NCBI GenBank assembly: GCA_023415835.1
Contig: JAEZJK010000048.1
Coordinates: forward strand, 40,800-104,799
Reading direction: 5' to 3'
From: Bacillota bacterium
GTDB taxonomy: Bacteria > Bacillota > UBA4882 > UBA8346
DNA: 64,000 nucleotides
How positions within the stretch are numbered: the first letter of the stretch is position 1; every line of letters starts with the position of its first letter. Below the pieces are notes generated by a model, which had not been told where the DNA came from, made no database searches, and saw only the letters and a program-made list of their open reading frames with translations. The translations under genes were made by a program, and so were the position numbers. Below are positions 7,468-15,227 of this stretch, piece after piece.

Positions 7468-8439
7468 GTGAAACAATATTATTGCCTAAATTTTGTAATT
7501 TTATTCCTGTTACTGGGAATTTTAATATTTTCTTCAGGCGCCCCAGTCCAAGGGGCTGATTTGAAAATCTTTTCCGATCCTTCCGGGGCTCAAATATGGT
7601 TGGATGGCGCTAACACCTACAAAATTACCCCCTATTCATTTACAGGCATTAAGGAAGGCTCTCATCAAATCGAACTAAAAGGCCTTCCAAACTACCGAAA
7701 CGAGAAACGTAATATAGTTGTCAAACCCGGAAATAATATCATTGAAATTCCGATTCCTGAAACATCATTGTATTATATGTGGCTAGGTTTACCTACTCTT
7801 TTAATTGGGATGCTGATGACTCTCTTTTTAACTATTATTGCCGTATTTAACGGAATTGTCATCGGAACCTTCGCCGGAGTGGCGCGGGTAGTCAATAATA
7901 AAATTATCAATTTAGTCTCTGGGATATACGTCGACTTTATCCGTGGAACTCCCCTATTGGTTCAGATTTTTATGATTCATTTCGGTACGCCGCCGCTTTT
8001 AGGCATACTTTTTAATAATGGACAACCCATCCCGCTCAATCCATTTTTATCAGCGCTATTGGCGTTAAGCATCAACAGCGGCGCCTATGTGGCCGAAATT
8101 ATCCGAGCCGGCATTCAATCCATCGACCGGGGCCAGATGGAGGCGGCCCGTTCGCTAGGAATGACGTATCGCCAAGCGATGCGCCATGTAATTCTTCCCC
8201 AAGCGTTAAAACGGGTCATTCCACCTTTAGGCAACGAATTTATAGCAATGCTCAAAGATTCGTCACTGGTCTCAGTCATCGGAATGGAAGAGTTAGTCCG
8301 TAAAGCCCAGATAATTGTCACCCGCTCCTACCGCCCGACCGAAACCTGGCTAGAGGTTGGGTTGCTCTTTCTTTTGATGACCATTCCCTTTACTAGGATT
8401 GTCGCCCGGCTAGAAAGGAGGCTGAAAGTCAATGATTAA
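7468..8439 (+). CDS. Amino acid ABC permease with N-terminal signal/TM and PEGA domain
   Basis: The 323-aa product starts with a hydrophobic signal or TM segment (residues 5-28). An extracytoplasmic PEGA domain follows at about 31-98, with DPSGAQIWLDG, TPYSFTGIKEGSHQIEL and VVKPGNNIIEIPI. A complete HisM/GlnP-type permease follows. It shows WLGLPTLLIGMLMTLFL, GVARVVNN, YVDFIRGTPLLVQIF, and the ATPase-contacting EAA loop RAGIQSIDRGQMEAARSLG with LPQALKRVIPPLGNEF. PEGA domains are usually in surface or regulatory proteins, so fusion to this permease is unusual. GTG 7468 was preferred because AAGGAT lies seven bases upstream; an ATG at 7459 is the alternative. The gene overlaps the ATPase gene by 8 bases. 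Confidence 0.9.
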   Translation: MKQYYCLNFVILFLLLGILIFSSGAPVQGADLKIFSDPSGAQIWLDGANTYKITPYSFTGIKEGSHQIELKGLPNYRNEKRNIVVKPGNNIIEIPIPETSLYYMWLGLPTLLIGMLMTLFLTIIAVFNGIVIGTFAGVARVVNNKIINLVSGIYVDFIRGTPLLVQIFMIHFGTPPLLGILFNNGQPIPLNPFLSALLALSINSGAYVAEIIRAGIQSIDRGQMEAARSLGMTYRQAMRHVILPQALKRVIPPLGNEFIAMLKDSSLVSVIGMEELVRKAQIIVTRSYRPTETWLEVGLLFLLMTIPFTRIVARLERRLKVND

Positions 8440-9157
8440 AGTTGATAAGCTTCATAAACGATTTCATCATCTTCATGTTTTAAAGGGAGTTAGCGCTCAG
8501 ATAAGCCAGGGTGAAGTAGTTTGTATCATCGGTCCTAGCGGTTCCGGGAAGAGTACCTTCTTGCGCTGTCTTAACTTATTGGAAAAGCCTTCTGAAGGCC
8601 ATATTTATATTGAAAACTTGGATGTAACCGATCATACCCAGATCGATGTTAATGAAGTCCGGGCTGAAGTGGGAATGGTTTTTCAAAGATTTAACCTGTT
8701 TCCCCATAAAACCGCCTTGGAAAACATAACTTTGGCTCCGATCAAAGTCCGTGGCCTTACCCATGATGAAGCAACTTCCAGAGCCTATCAACTGCTGGAT
8801 CGGGTTGGGCTTCGCCATAAAGCCGACGTCTATCCCGATCATTTATCCGGTGGCCAGCAACAAAGAATCGCTATTGCCAGGGCTTTAGCAATGCGTCCAA
8901 AAGTAATGCTCTTTGATGAGCCAACCTCAGCCCTTGATCCGGAAATGATCCAGGAAGTCTTGGATGTAATGAAGGACTTGGCGCGGGATGGCATGACAAT
9001 GCTGGTCGTCACCCATGAGATGGGTTTTGCCAAAGAAGTGGCCCATCGCGTTTTATTCATGGATGAAGGGGAGATCATCGAGGAAGGGACTCCGGCTAAA
9101 CTGTTCTATAATCCCGAAAACGACCGGACCAAACTTTTTTTAAGTAAAATAATTTAA
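8432..9157 (+). CDS. glnQ: Polar amino acid ABC transporter ATPase (GlnQ type)
   Basis: This 241-aa cytoplasmic nucleotide-binding subunit powers the transporter. Walker A is GPSGSGKST at residues 34-42. The Q-loop segment is VGMVFQRFNLFPH. The ABC signature is LSGGQQQRIAIARALA, Walker B is KVMLFDEPTSALDPE, and the switch region is VVTHEMGFA. The amino-acid transporter hallmark SEGHIYIENLDVTD is present. The start overlaps the permease stop by 8 bases, indicating translational coupling. No hairpin is obvious immediately downstream. Confidence 0.95.
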   Translation: MIKVDKLHKRFHHLHVLKGVSAQISQGEVVCIIGPSGSGKSTFLRCLNLLEKPSEGHIYIENLDVTDHTQIDVNEVRAEVGMVFQRFNLFPHKTALENITLAPIKVRGLTHDEATSRAYQLLDRVGLRHKADVYPDHLSGGQQQRIAIARALAMRPKVMLFDEPTSALDPEMIQEVLDVMKDLARDGMTMLVVTHEMGFAKEVAHRVLFMDEGEIIEEGTPAKLFYNPENDRTKLFLSKII

Positions 9158-9258
9158 TCCCTTTTGGAGAGGGAAACAATATAGCTCAAATCATATAATC
9201 TATATCAGGATTAATTTATTTTTGTTTATAAAATCCTTCGTTACTACCGATCCACATT

Positions 9259-9313
9259 AGCCCCTTTCCATAATTTCACGTGTTTTAAGTAATAGCTGAC
9301 GTGGACGGCTATC
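9259..9313 (+). other. Conserved 55-bp intergenic motif, copy 1 (upstream of murG)
   Basis: This stretch aligns without gaps to 13692-13746, upstream of the aminotransferase gene, with 37 of 55 positions identical by hand count. Shared blocks are TCATAATTTC-like, then GACG-Y-GGA-Y-GGCTATC at the right end, at the same spacing. It lies 45 bases before the murG start. The role is unknown. Confidence 0.45.
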
Positions 9314-9357
9314 TAGAGGGAAAGTACTAACCGCCAGCGCTTTGAGGAGGAAAAAAA

Positions 9358-10446
9358 GTGCGGATAATTCTAACCGGTGGAGGCACAGCCGGCCATATTA
9401 CTCCGAACATCGCCCTAATCCCGGAGTTAAAAAGGGCCGGATTTGAAATTCATTATATTGGTACCAAAGAAGGTATGGAACGCCAATTGATCGGGCCGCT
9501 TGGAATCCCATACCACACGGTTCATGCTGGAAAACTCCGTCGCTATTTGAACTTGAAGAATTTGACCGACCTTTTTCAAATTGCGAGAGGATTTGCCGAA
9601 TCATTGGCGATTGTCGCAAAAATAAAACCAAATGTGGTGTTTAGTAAAGGCGGTTTCGTTTCATCCCCGGTAGTTTGGGCTTCATGGTTTCACCGGATCC
9701 CGGTAGTTATTCACGAATCCGATATCACACCGGGCCTTGCCAATAAATTATCGATTCCCTTTGCGAGCAAGATTTGTTACACCTTTCCGGAGACAAAAAA
9801 ATACCTCCCGCTTGCCAAAGGGGTTTTAACCGGCTTACCGGTTAGAGAAAGCTTGTTTGGAGGGGATGCCGCAAAGGCCAAGCGTATCTGCGGTTTTAAC
9901 GATAATAAACCTGTAATAATGATTATTGGCGGCAGCCAAGGTTCAGAAATCTTGAATAAAGCTATCCGGAGCGTATTAGGCCAAATTACTGAAAAATTCG
10001 ATCTATGCCATATCTGCGGTGAGAATGGTACCGATTCCAGTCTCAATCAAATCCGGGGCTATAAACAATTTGACTATGTTAATGAAGAGCTACCGCACTT
10101 AATGGCAATGGCCGATTTGGTTATTTCACGGGCAGGCGCTACTACCCTCTTTGAACTGTTGGCATTGAAAAAACCAAATCTATTAATCCCCTTGTCCAAG
10201 CAGGCCAGCCGCGGCGACCAGATCCTGAATGCTTACTCCTTTGAAAAACAGGGATTTAGCAAGGCTTTAGCGGAGGAAAATTTAAATCCCGAATCCCTAC
10301 TAACTCAAGTTAATTCAGTATATGATTCCCGCGATGAATATATTGCGGCTATGAACGCCAGCCAAATCAATAATGGAATTCAGTCCGTACTCACAACCAT
10401 TGAAATGTTAGCTAAATCCAAAAATAAAATCAATCACTCCAAATAA
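9358..10446 (+). CDS. murG: UDP-GlcNAc:lipid I GlcNAc transferase MurG
   Basis: MurG transfers GlcNAc from UDP-GlcNAc to lipid I, giving lipid II, on the inner face of the membrane. The 362-aa protein has the N-terminal Gly-rich loop GGGTAGHITPN at residues 7-17, KGGFVSSPVVWA, HESDITPGLANKLS near residue 121, the second loop IIGGSQGSEILNK, and the donor site SRAGATTLFELLALKKPNLLIP. The start is GTG after GAGGAGG. The gene is alone rather than inside a dcw cluster, and the HESDITPG form is common among second or stand-alone MurG copies in Bacillota. Whether another murG exists in the genome cannot be told here. Confidence 0.93.
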   Translation: MRIILTGGGTAGHITPNIALIPELKRAGFEIHYIGTKEGMERQLIGPLGIPYHTVHAGKLRRYLNLKNLTDLFQIARGFAESLAIVAKIKPNVVFSKGGFVSSPVVWASWFHRIPVVIHESDITPGLANKLSIPFASKICYTFPETKKYLPLAKGVLTGLPVRESLFGGDAAKAKRICGFNDNKPVIMIIGGSQGSEILNKAIRSVLGQITEKFDLCHICGENGTDSSLNQIRGYKQFDYVNEELPHLMAMADLVISRAGATTLFELLALKKPNLLIPLSKQASRGDQILNAYSFEKQGFSKALAEENLNPESLLTQVNSVYDSRDEYIAAMNASQINNGIQSVLTTIEMLAKSKNKINHSK

Positions 10447-10572
10447 ATAAGCTGAATTTTGGTAGGGCTATTTTTTTCCTTGATAACCATATTACATTCT
10501 CTATTTAATCCGGCCTTAAATCACTTCTTGCCCAATACTTAAATACTAAAGGCCTCTTTTAACCCAACTGGG

Positions 10573-11274
10573 TTACTTAAAAGCTTTTTTGAAATAATAT
10601 CTTAATTTTGCTTTTGTACAAGAATCCATTTTTAGGTTGGATTTCTCAATCACTTCCGGAATATAATTAAAAAGGTTTTCAAGGGCATCTGCCTTACCTG
10701 TAACTAAATGATAAAAACTAGCTCCGTCAATTTCTCTAATATTGCTGTTTTTTTGGCATTTTGAGCTTGTTGTCTTATTTGATGGCATAAACTCCCTATT
10801 AAAGCGCTCCGCCTTTTTGGGAATAATCGTCACATAGTATGCAGTATATCCCTTATATTTACTACTATTAGGCATAACTAAACTATGAAGGTCATTGTAT
10901 AAATCTGCAAGTTTACCTCCGGAAACAGTATTGTATTTGTTTTTTACTTCCGCAATAATTTTATTACAATCCGAGACCAAATCAACTACATTACCGACAC
11001 CCAAGTCTTCCCATCCGGCAACACTCCCAAGGATTTTTTGGTGGAAACTCCCGATATGGTTTTGTAATGTCTTCTGGGCTTGCCTGATAGTTTCATTTTT
11101 ATACCATGAATCATAACTAATACCAAAACCAAATATTTCAAACAAAGCGGCAAATGGGTCAATAACATTTTTCCCAAATTCTTTTTCTGCCGACTTTTCA
11201 GCCTCTTTAGCTTTTTCTAATAAATATTCAACTGTTTCTTGTAATTTTTGTTCTTCAATCCAACTTGGCTTCAT
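10573..11274 (-). CDS. Type II restriction endonuclease, Eco47II-like family
   Basis: The 233-aa protein matches what I recall of the Eco47II/Sau96I-type restriction enzymes (GGNCC or GGWCC sites). Key segments are HIGSFHQKILGSVAGWEDLG, DLVSDCNKIIAEVKNKYNT, YKGYTAYYVTIIPKKAERFN, and IREIDGASFYHLVTG. The EVKNKYNT segment carries a plausible PD-ExK-like catalytic core, with Asp in DLVSD and Glu-x-Lys in AEVKNK. The family assignment is from memory of the family, not from a search. It lies downstream of the C5 methyltransferase on the same strand with a 111-base gap. The region is AT-richer than its surroundings, which fits acquisition as an island. Confidence 0.8.
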   Translation of the reverse strand: MKPSWIEEQKLQETVEYLLEKAKEAEKSAEKEFGKNVIDPFAALFEIFGFGISYDSWYKNETIRQAQKTLQNHIGSFHQKILGSVAGWEDLGVGNVVDLVSDCNKIIAEVKNKYNTVSGGKLADLYNDLHSLVMPNSSKYKGYTAYYVTIIPKKAERFNREFMPSNKTTSSKCQKNSNIREIDGASFYHLVTGKADALENLFNYIPEVIEKSNLKMDSCTKAKLRYYFKKAFK

Positions 11275-11385
11275 CGGTAGCCCTTCTTTCCGTGCCGTTA
11301 TAAAATGCTAATAATAAATTGCTTCGTTAAAACCCAACATTTTCCTACCCCGATTGAAAATATTATAATAAAAAGAGTGCCCCCC

Positions 11386-12672
11386 TTATTGCACCCTTTC
11401 AAAAGCTGCCGCCGCTTCATCGTTAGATATGCCTTTAACCCGATACTCATTGACTGCTTCGACTATTTGAAGGCCTAACTTATAAGCGAACTCTACTGGA
11501 ACGGCATTGCCTATTTGTTTGTATTTCTCACCGATCCCTCCAACAAATTCCCAATCATCCGGGAATGTTTGTATCCTAGCATATTCCCTAACTGTAAAAG
11601 GCCTGGTTTCATCAGGGTGACACCTTTCAGTTTGCTTTTGCGAAGGGGAGCATGTCAAAGTTAAACAAGGCTCCTCCCAAGAGATCCTACGGGCCATACC
11701 CGTCCTTCCGCCGCCGGAATAGAAGCTTTTACCCATATATTCTTTTTGGATGGCATCGGGCAAGTTTCGCCAACATCCGCCCGGCGGGACAAGTTCAAGG
11801 ACTTTTCTTTTACTATTTGAATATTGTTGGCCGTCCGACTTGGGAACCCCCTTCAAAGCCTCTCGTAATGTAATAATTTTTTTTTCTTTTTCCGGATACT
11901 TAAAATTAATGCCTTCTTTAGTCCCAACGATTACAACCCGCTCCCTTTTTTGCGGGACTCCATAATTTACGGCATTTAATAATTTATATTGAATATTGTA
12001 GCCTAAATCCTTAAAAATGCTAATAATCGCCGCTAAAGTCCTTCCATTGTCATGGCTTATTAAACCTCTAACGTTTTCCGCCAAAAATAATACCGGCTTA
12101 ATCTCATTAACACACCTGGCGAATTCATAAAACAATGTGCCTCTTGTATCCTCAAACCCCAACTTTTTCCCGGCATAGCTAAAAGCTTGACAAGGAAAAC
12201 CGCCGGTAACAACCTCAACCCGGCCTCTGTATTTGGTAAAATCGACTTCCCGGACATCTTTATTTATAATATTCCAACCTGGCCGGTTTCTTTTCAAAGT
12301 CTCACAGCAAAACCTATCAATTTCAACTAATTCAACAGTATCTAAACCTGCTTTTTCTAAGCCTAAGGCGAGGCCTCCCGTTCCTGCGAAAAGTTCAACC
12401 ACTTTAATGTTCCTATTATTCAAATCAGGAAAATTAAACATACCATTTACACTAAACCCATGAACCATATCACTATCTTCAATAATATCAAGGGGATTGG
12501 TTTCCAAAACTTTACACATTCCTAATACATTGCTTTTTATAGGGTTAAACCTTTCCGATAACATAACCGAAAGTTGATTTTTGGTCATACCTAACATTTG
12601 AGCAAGTTGTGTTTGCGTGGAAATGCCTTTTTTAGTCATTAGCTCTTTTACTTTTACTTTACTTATGTACAT
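11386..12672 (-). CDS. C5-cytosine DNA methyltransferase with N-terminal XRE-type HTH
   Basis: The 428-aa protein protects host DNA from the adjacent restriction enzyme. Residues 1-60 form a helix-turn-helix of the XRE type (TQTQLAQMLGMTKNQLSVML). The methyltransferase motifs follow in order: I, VVELFAGTGGLALGLEKAG; IV, GGFPCQAFSYAGKKLGF with the catalytic Cys; VI, FLAENVRGLI; VIII, PQKRERVVIVG; and X, GNAVPVEFAYKLG. The start ATG 12672 follows GAGGTTGATAAA. HTH-fused C5 methyltransferases often repress their own promoter, and a CGAA-N6-TTCG operator-like repeat lies at the expected start point. The sequence recognised should match the partner nuclease. Confidence 0.95.
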   Translation of the reverse strand: MYISKVKVKELMTKKGISTQTQLAQMLGMTKNQLSVMLSERFNPIKSNVLGMCKVLETNPLDIIEDSDMVHGFSVNGMFNFPDLNNRNIKVVELFAGTGGLALGLEKAGLDTVELVEIDRFCCETLKRNRPGWNIINKDVREVDFTKYRGRVEVVTGGFPCQAFSYAGKKLGFEDTRGTLFYEFARCVNEIKPVLFLAENVRGLISHDNGRTLAAIISIFKDLGYNIQYKLLNAVNYGVPQKRERVVIVGTKEGINFKYPEKEKKIITLREALKGVPKSDGQQYSNSKRKVLELVPPGGCWRNLPDAIQKEYMGKSFYSGGGRTGMARRISWEEPCLTLTCSPSQKQTERCHPDETRPFTVREYARIQTFPDDWEFVGGIGEKYKQIGNAVPVEFAYKLGLQIVEAVNEYRVKGISNDEAAAAFERVQ

Positions 12673-12690
12673 TTTATCAACCTCTTGCTC

Positions 12691-12743
12691 CGAATATATG
12701 TTCGTTATGATTTTATTTTAACAAATTGAAACCCATTTGCCAA
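12691..12743 (-). promoter_or_regulatory. Methyltransferase promoter and putative autorepression operator
   Basis: On the minus strand TTGGCA (12738-12743) and TAAAAT (12715-12720) are separated by 17 bases. The inverted repeat CGAA-TATATG-TTCG (12691-12704) follows the -10 box by about ten bases, over the expected transcription start. This is a natural place for the methyltransferase's own HTH to repress. The operator role is inference. Confidence 0.55.
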
Positions 12744-12804
12744 TAGACAAGTTTAATTTATTTTGGTTAAAATGGATATATAACTCGATAGGAGCTACCA
12801 CCCG

Positions 12805-13239
12805 ATGGAAAAGCTAGTTACTTCTTCTACAAGATCAAAGATAATGAAGAGAATCAAAAACAAAAACACAAAACCCGAACTTATTTTACGTAAGGCCCTT
12901 TGGAAAAATAAAATTAGGTATCGGGTAAATTATAATAAACTACCTGGTTCTCCCGATATAGTCCTGGTCAACTATAGGATTGCCATTTTTATTGACGGGG
13001 ATTTTTGGCATGGATATAATTGGAGTATAAAAAAGGCCAAAATAAAATCGAATAAAGAATATTGGATTAAAAAAATTGAAAGAAATATGGCCCGGGATCA
13101 AAGGAATAATATCCTTCTTAGCCAAAATGGATGGACTGTAATTAGGTTTTGGGATAGGCAGGTTATGAATGAAACCAGTGTCTGTATCAGGATAATACTT
13201 AATGAAATTAAAAATTTTAGTTGCCCATTTGAATTGTGA
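12805..13239 (+). CDS. vsr: Very short patch repair endonuclease
   Basis: Vsr nicks DNA 5' of the T in T:G mismatches that arise by deamination of 5-methylcytosine. The 144-aa protein has the family pattern SKIMKRIKNKNTKPELILRK, PGSPDIVLVNYRIAIFIDGD with the catalytic Asp, FWHGYNW with the active-site His, and WTVIRFWD near the end. The start ATG 12805 follows a GGAGC site. It is transcribed divergently from the C5 methyltransferase, the usual partnership. It completes the restriction-modification island, which ends just before tRNA-Leu. Confidence 0.95.
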   Translation: MEKLVTSSTRSKIMKRIKNKNTKPELILRKALWKNKIRYRVNYNKLPGSPDIVLVNYRIAIFIDGDFWHGYNWSIKKAKIKSNKEYWIKKIERNMARDQRNNILLSQNGWTVIRFWDRQVMNETSVCIRIILNEIKNFSCPFEL

Positions 13240-13270
13240 TAATATAGCCAAAGAGCCTATCAAGGCCAAG

Positions 13271-13303
13271 GAAAAAACAAAACCTCCGTCAAATAACGGA
13301 GGG
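13271..13303 (-). terminator. Terminator of tRNA-Leu
   Basis: The stem CCTCCGT (13283-13289) with ACGGAGG (13296-13302) is followed on the minus strand by TTTTGTTTTTT. It lies 12 bases after the tRNA 3' end. Confidence 0.85.
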
Positions 13304-13314
13304 ACATTTCTTGT

Positions 13315-13401
13315 TGGTGCCGAAGGCGGGATTTGAACCCGCACGCCCTTACGGACACTGCGCCCTGAACACAGCGCGTCTGCCAGTTCCACCACTTCGG
13401 C
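13315..13401 (-). tRNA. tRNA-Leu (anticodon CAG)
   Basis: Minus-strand reading begins GCCGAAGTGGTGGAACTGG and ends GGTTCAAATCCCGCCTTCGGC-A-CCA. The acceptor arms GCCGAAG and CTTCGGC pair perfectly. The D-arm shows GGTGGAACTGGCAGAC. The anticodon loop GTTCAGG gives CAG. A long variable arm (TGTCCGTAAGGGCG) marks a class II tRNA, and GGTTCAAATCC is the T-arm. CCA is encoded. A consensus promoter precedes it and a terminator follows it. Confidence 0.97.
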
Positions 13402-13417
13402 GTATCACGTATCAATT

Positions 13418-13446
13418 ATTATACTCGATTTTATCCCTTCTGTAAA
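13418..13446 (-). promoter_or_regulatory. Strong promoter of tRNA-Leu
   Basis: On the minus strand TTTACA (13441-13446) and TATAAT (13418-13423) are separated by 17 bases, about 17 bases upstream of the tRNA 5' end. Confidence 0.85.
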
Positions 13447-13898
13447 GTAGGGGAAATCCATCCAAGTAATCAAGCATAAGACAAAAGGCGCGAGCCATGA
13501 GGTTAAAATGCTGACAGTTGAAGAGGCTTTTCGCTTTTTTATGAGGATTTTGAAATCCCTATTTAGTTACCCCTTTTGTTAAGAGGAACCTTCTAATATT
13601 TAATTGAAATAAACGGAGAATTTGATTATAATTACTATTAATATCCATCATCACCAACCTTAGAAAATGCTAGCGATGCTTACCCAACGTCAGCTAATTT
13701 TCATAATTTCCCGTATATCAACCGGATACCGACGCGGATGGCTATCATACAACTACAGTTCAGCCATGGAGCCGGATACTAATACTATCATTAAAATATA
13801 TTAAATTAGGCAAGCAAAGGCACTAAATCAAGGCTCAAACAAAAGAAAGCCCGAGGCTCGCGCCTCATGCCTTCTCTATTCCCTTAAAGGAGGATAAA
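13447..13898. other. 450-bp intergenic region with second copy of the 55-bp motif
   Basis: No gene is seen. The interval contains 13692-13746, the second copy of the motif described at 9259-9313, ending GACGCGGATGGCTATC. A short GAGGC-TCGC-GCCTC hairpin lies at 13853-13866, before the AAAGGAGG ribosome site of the aminotransferase. A CATACAACT sequence just after the motif resembles a mother-cell sigma -10 box but has no convincing -35. Confidence 0.5.
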
Positions 13899-15086
13899 AT
13901 GTCAATTTCAGTCAAAGTCAAGGACTCCCTCTCCAGCTCTTCCTGGATCCGTAAGATGTTCGAAGAAGGCGGCCGGTTAAGCAAAATCTACGGTCCCGAA
14001 AATGTTTACGACTTTACCCTCGGCAATCCTGATCTGGAACCACCGGCCAGCTTTAAAACCCGGCTCCAGGAGTTAGCCAACCATCCCATACCCGGCATGC
14101 ACAAATACATGAGCAACGCCGGATATCCCGAAACCCGCCAGGCTGTTGCCGACCATCTGAACCGGACCTCCGGCCTGAACCTTACCGTCAACCACGTGAT
14201 TATGACCGTTGGCGCAGGCGGCGGCCTGAACATCGTCTTCAAAGCTTTGCTCGACCCCGGCGATGAAGTAATCGTCAGCGCGCCCTATTTTGTGGAATAC
14301 GGATCCTATGTAGGCAATTTTCAGGGGAAACTGACGGTTGTCCAATCCCGGCCCGATTTTCAGTTGGATTTAACCAACATCGAAAAAGCGGTTAATTCCA
14401 AAACCAAAGCTATTTTAATCAATTCACCCAATAACCCAACCGGGGTAGTTTATACTGAAGACAGCCTGCAAAAGCTAGCCCAACTTATTGCAAAAAAAGA
14501 AGCGGAGCTGGGGAAGACGATCTACCTGATCTCGGACGAACCGTATGCAGGTTTAGTTTACGATGGCCTGACCGTCCCATCGATCCTCAAAATATTCGAT
14601 CATAGCCTGCTGGTTACCTCCCACAGTAAAGACTTGGCCATACCGGGCGAACGCATCGGCTATGTGGCTATCAACCATAACAACCCAGAAGCCGGGCTCC
14701 TCTTTGACGCGCTGGTTTATGCCAACCGGGTACTGGGTTTTGTTAATGCCCCGGCATTTATGCAACACTTGATCATCACTCTTCAAGGGCAAGTGGTGGG
14801 GGTCGACATCTACCAGAAACGCCGCGACTTGTTTTACAATCATTTAATTGAAGTCGGTTTTGATGTAGTCAAACCTCAAGGCGCTTTTTACTTCTTCCCT
14901 AAATGCCCGATCCCGGACGATGTGGCCTTCATCCAGTCAGCCGTGAAGTACAATCTGCTGCTGGTACCGGGAAGCGGCTTCGGCCAGCCGGGTTATTTCC
15001 GGATCGCCTACTGCGTCTCCGACGATGTCATCAGAAATTCCTTCCCTGCCTTTACGGAACTGGCCCAAGAGTATCATTTGAAATAA
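13899..15086 (+). CDS. Class I/II pyridoxal-phosphate aminotransferase
   Basis: The 395-aa fold-type I aminotransferase has the PLP-binding signatures VGAGGGLNIVFKALLDPGDE, INSPNNPTGVVYT, LISDEPYAGLVYDG, and the Schiff-base lysine in TSHSKDLAIPGERIGYVAI. Near the C-terminus GSGFGQPGYFRIAYC supplies the substrate-carboxylate arginine. The family transfers amino groups between amino and keto acids; the substrate cannot be fixed and Asp, aromatic or Ala types are possible. The start ATG 13899 has AAAGGAGG upstream. A terminator at 15168-15213 suggests a single-gene transcript with a 450-bp upstream region. Confidence 0.92.
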   Translation: MSISVKVKDSLSSSSWIRKMFEEGGRLSKIYGPENVYDFTLGNPDLEPPASFKTRLQELANHPIPGMHKYMSNAGYPETRQAVADHLNRTSGLNLTVNHVIMTVGAGGGLNIVFKALLDPGDEVIVSAPYFVEYGSYVGNFQGKLTVVQSRPDFQLDLTNIEKAVNSKTKAILINSPNNPTGVVYTEDSLQKLAQLIAKKEAELGKTIYLISDEPYAGLVYDGLTVPSILKIFDHSLLVTSHSKDLAIPGERIGYVAINHNNPEAGLLFDALVYANRVLGFVNAPAFMQHLIITLQGQVVGVDIYQKRRDLFYNHLIEVGFDVVKPQGAFYFFPKCPIPDDVAFIQSAVKYNLLLVPGSGFGQPGYFRIAYCVSDDVIRNSFPAFTELAQEYHLK

Positions 15087-15167
15087 GGTTGAGGTATGAA
15101 GTTTGAAGGGTGAAGAGTGAATTCCTCTGTAATATTTCAAACTTCAAACTTCACATTTCACACTATT

Positions 15168-15213
15168 AAACCCCCCTGTCGCAACAATCTGTTTGCTTCA
15201 GGCGGGTTTTATA
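15168..15213 (+). terminator. Terminator after the aminotransferase
   Basis: AAACCCCCCTG (15168-15178) pairs with CAGGCGGGTTT (15199-15209) with one mismatch, and TATAATTATG follows. It stands between the convergent aminotransferase and TPR genes. Just upstream (15095-15160) are inverted and periodic copies of GAAGTTTGAAG and CTTCAAACTTC. Confidence 0.7.
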
Positions 15214-15227
15214 ATTATGATTTATGA

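Noticed and set aside
9158..9357. CRISPR-like or tandem repeats in the gap before murG
   Set aside because: There are no regularly spaced identical repeats. No CRISPR array or cas gene was seen anywhere in the window.
10447..13240. Integrase or transposase accompanying the restriction-modification island
   Set aside because: All frames in the interval are accounted for by the nuclease, methyltransferase and Vsr genes. No recombinase is present.
12940..13395. 151-aa minus-strand frame across vsr and tRNA-Leu
   Set aside because: It reads through the tRNA and antisense to vsr. The sequence includes a translation of the tRNA itself.
13447..13898. Riboswitch or T-box upstream of the aminotransferase
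   Set aside because: No known aptamer core (T-box, SAM, lysine, PLP-related) could be recognised. Only the 55-bp motif and a short hairpin are present.
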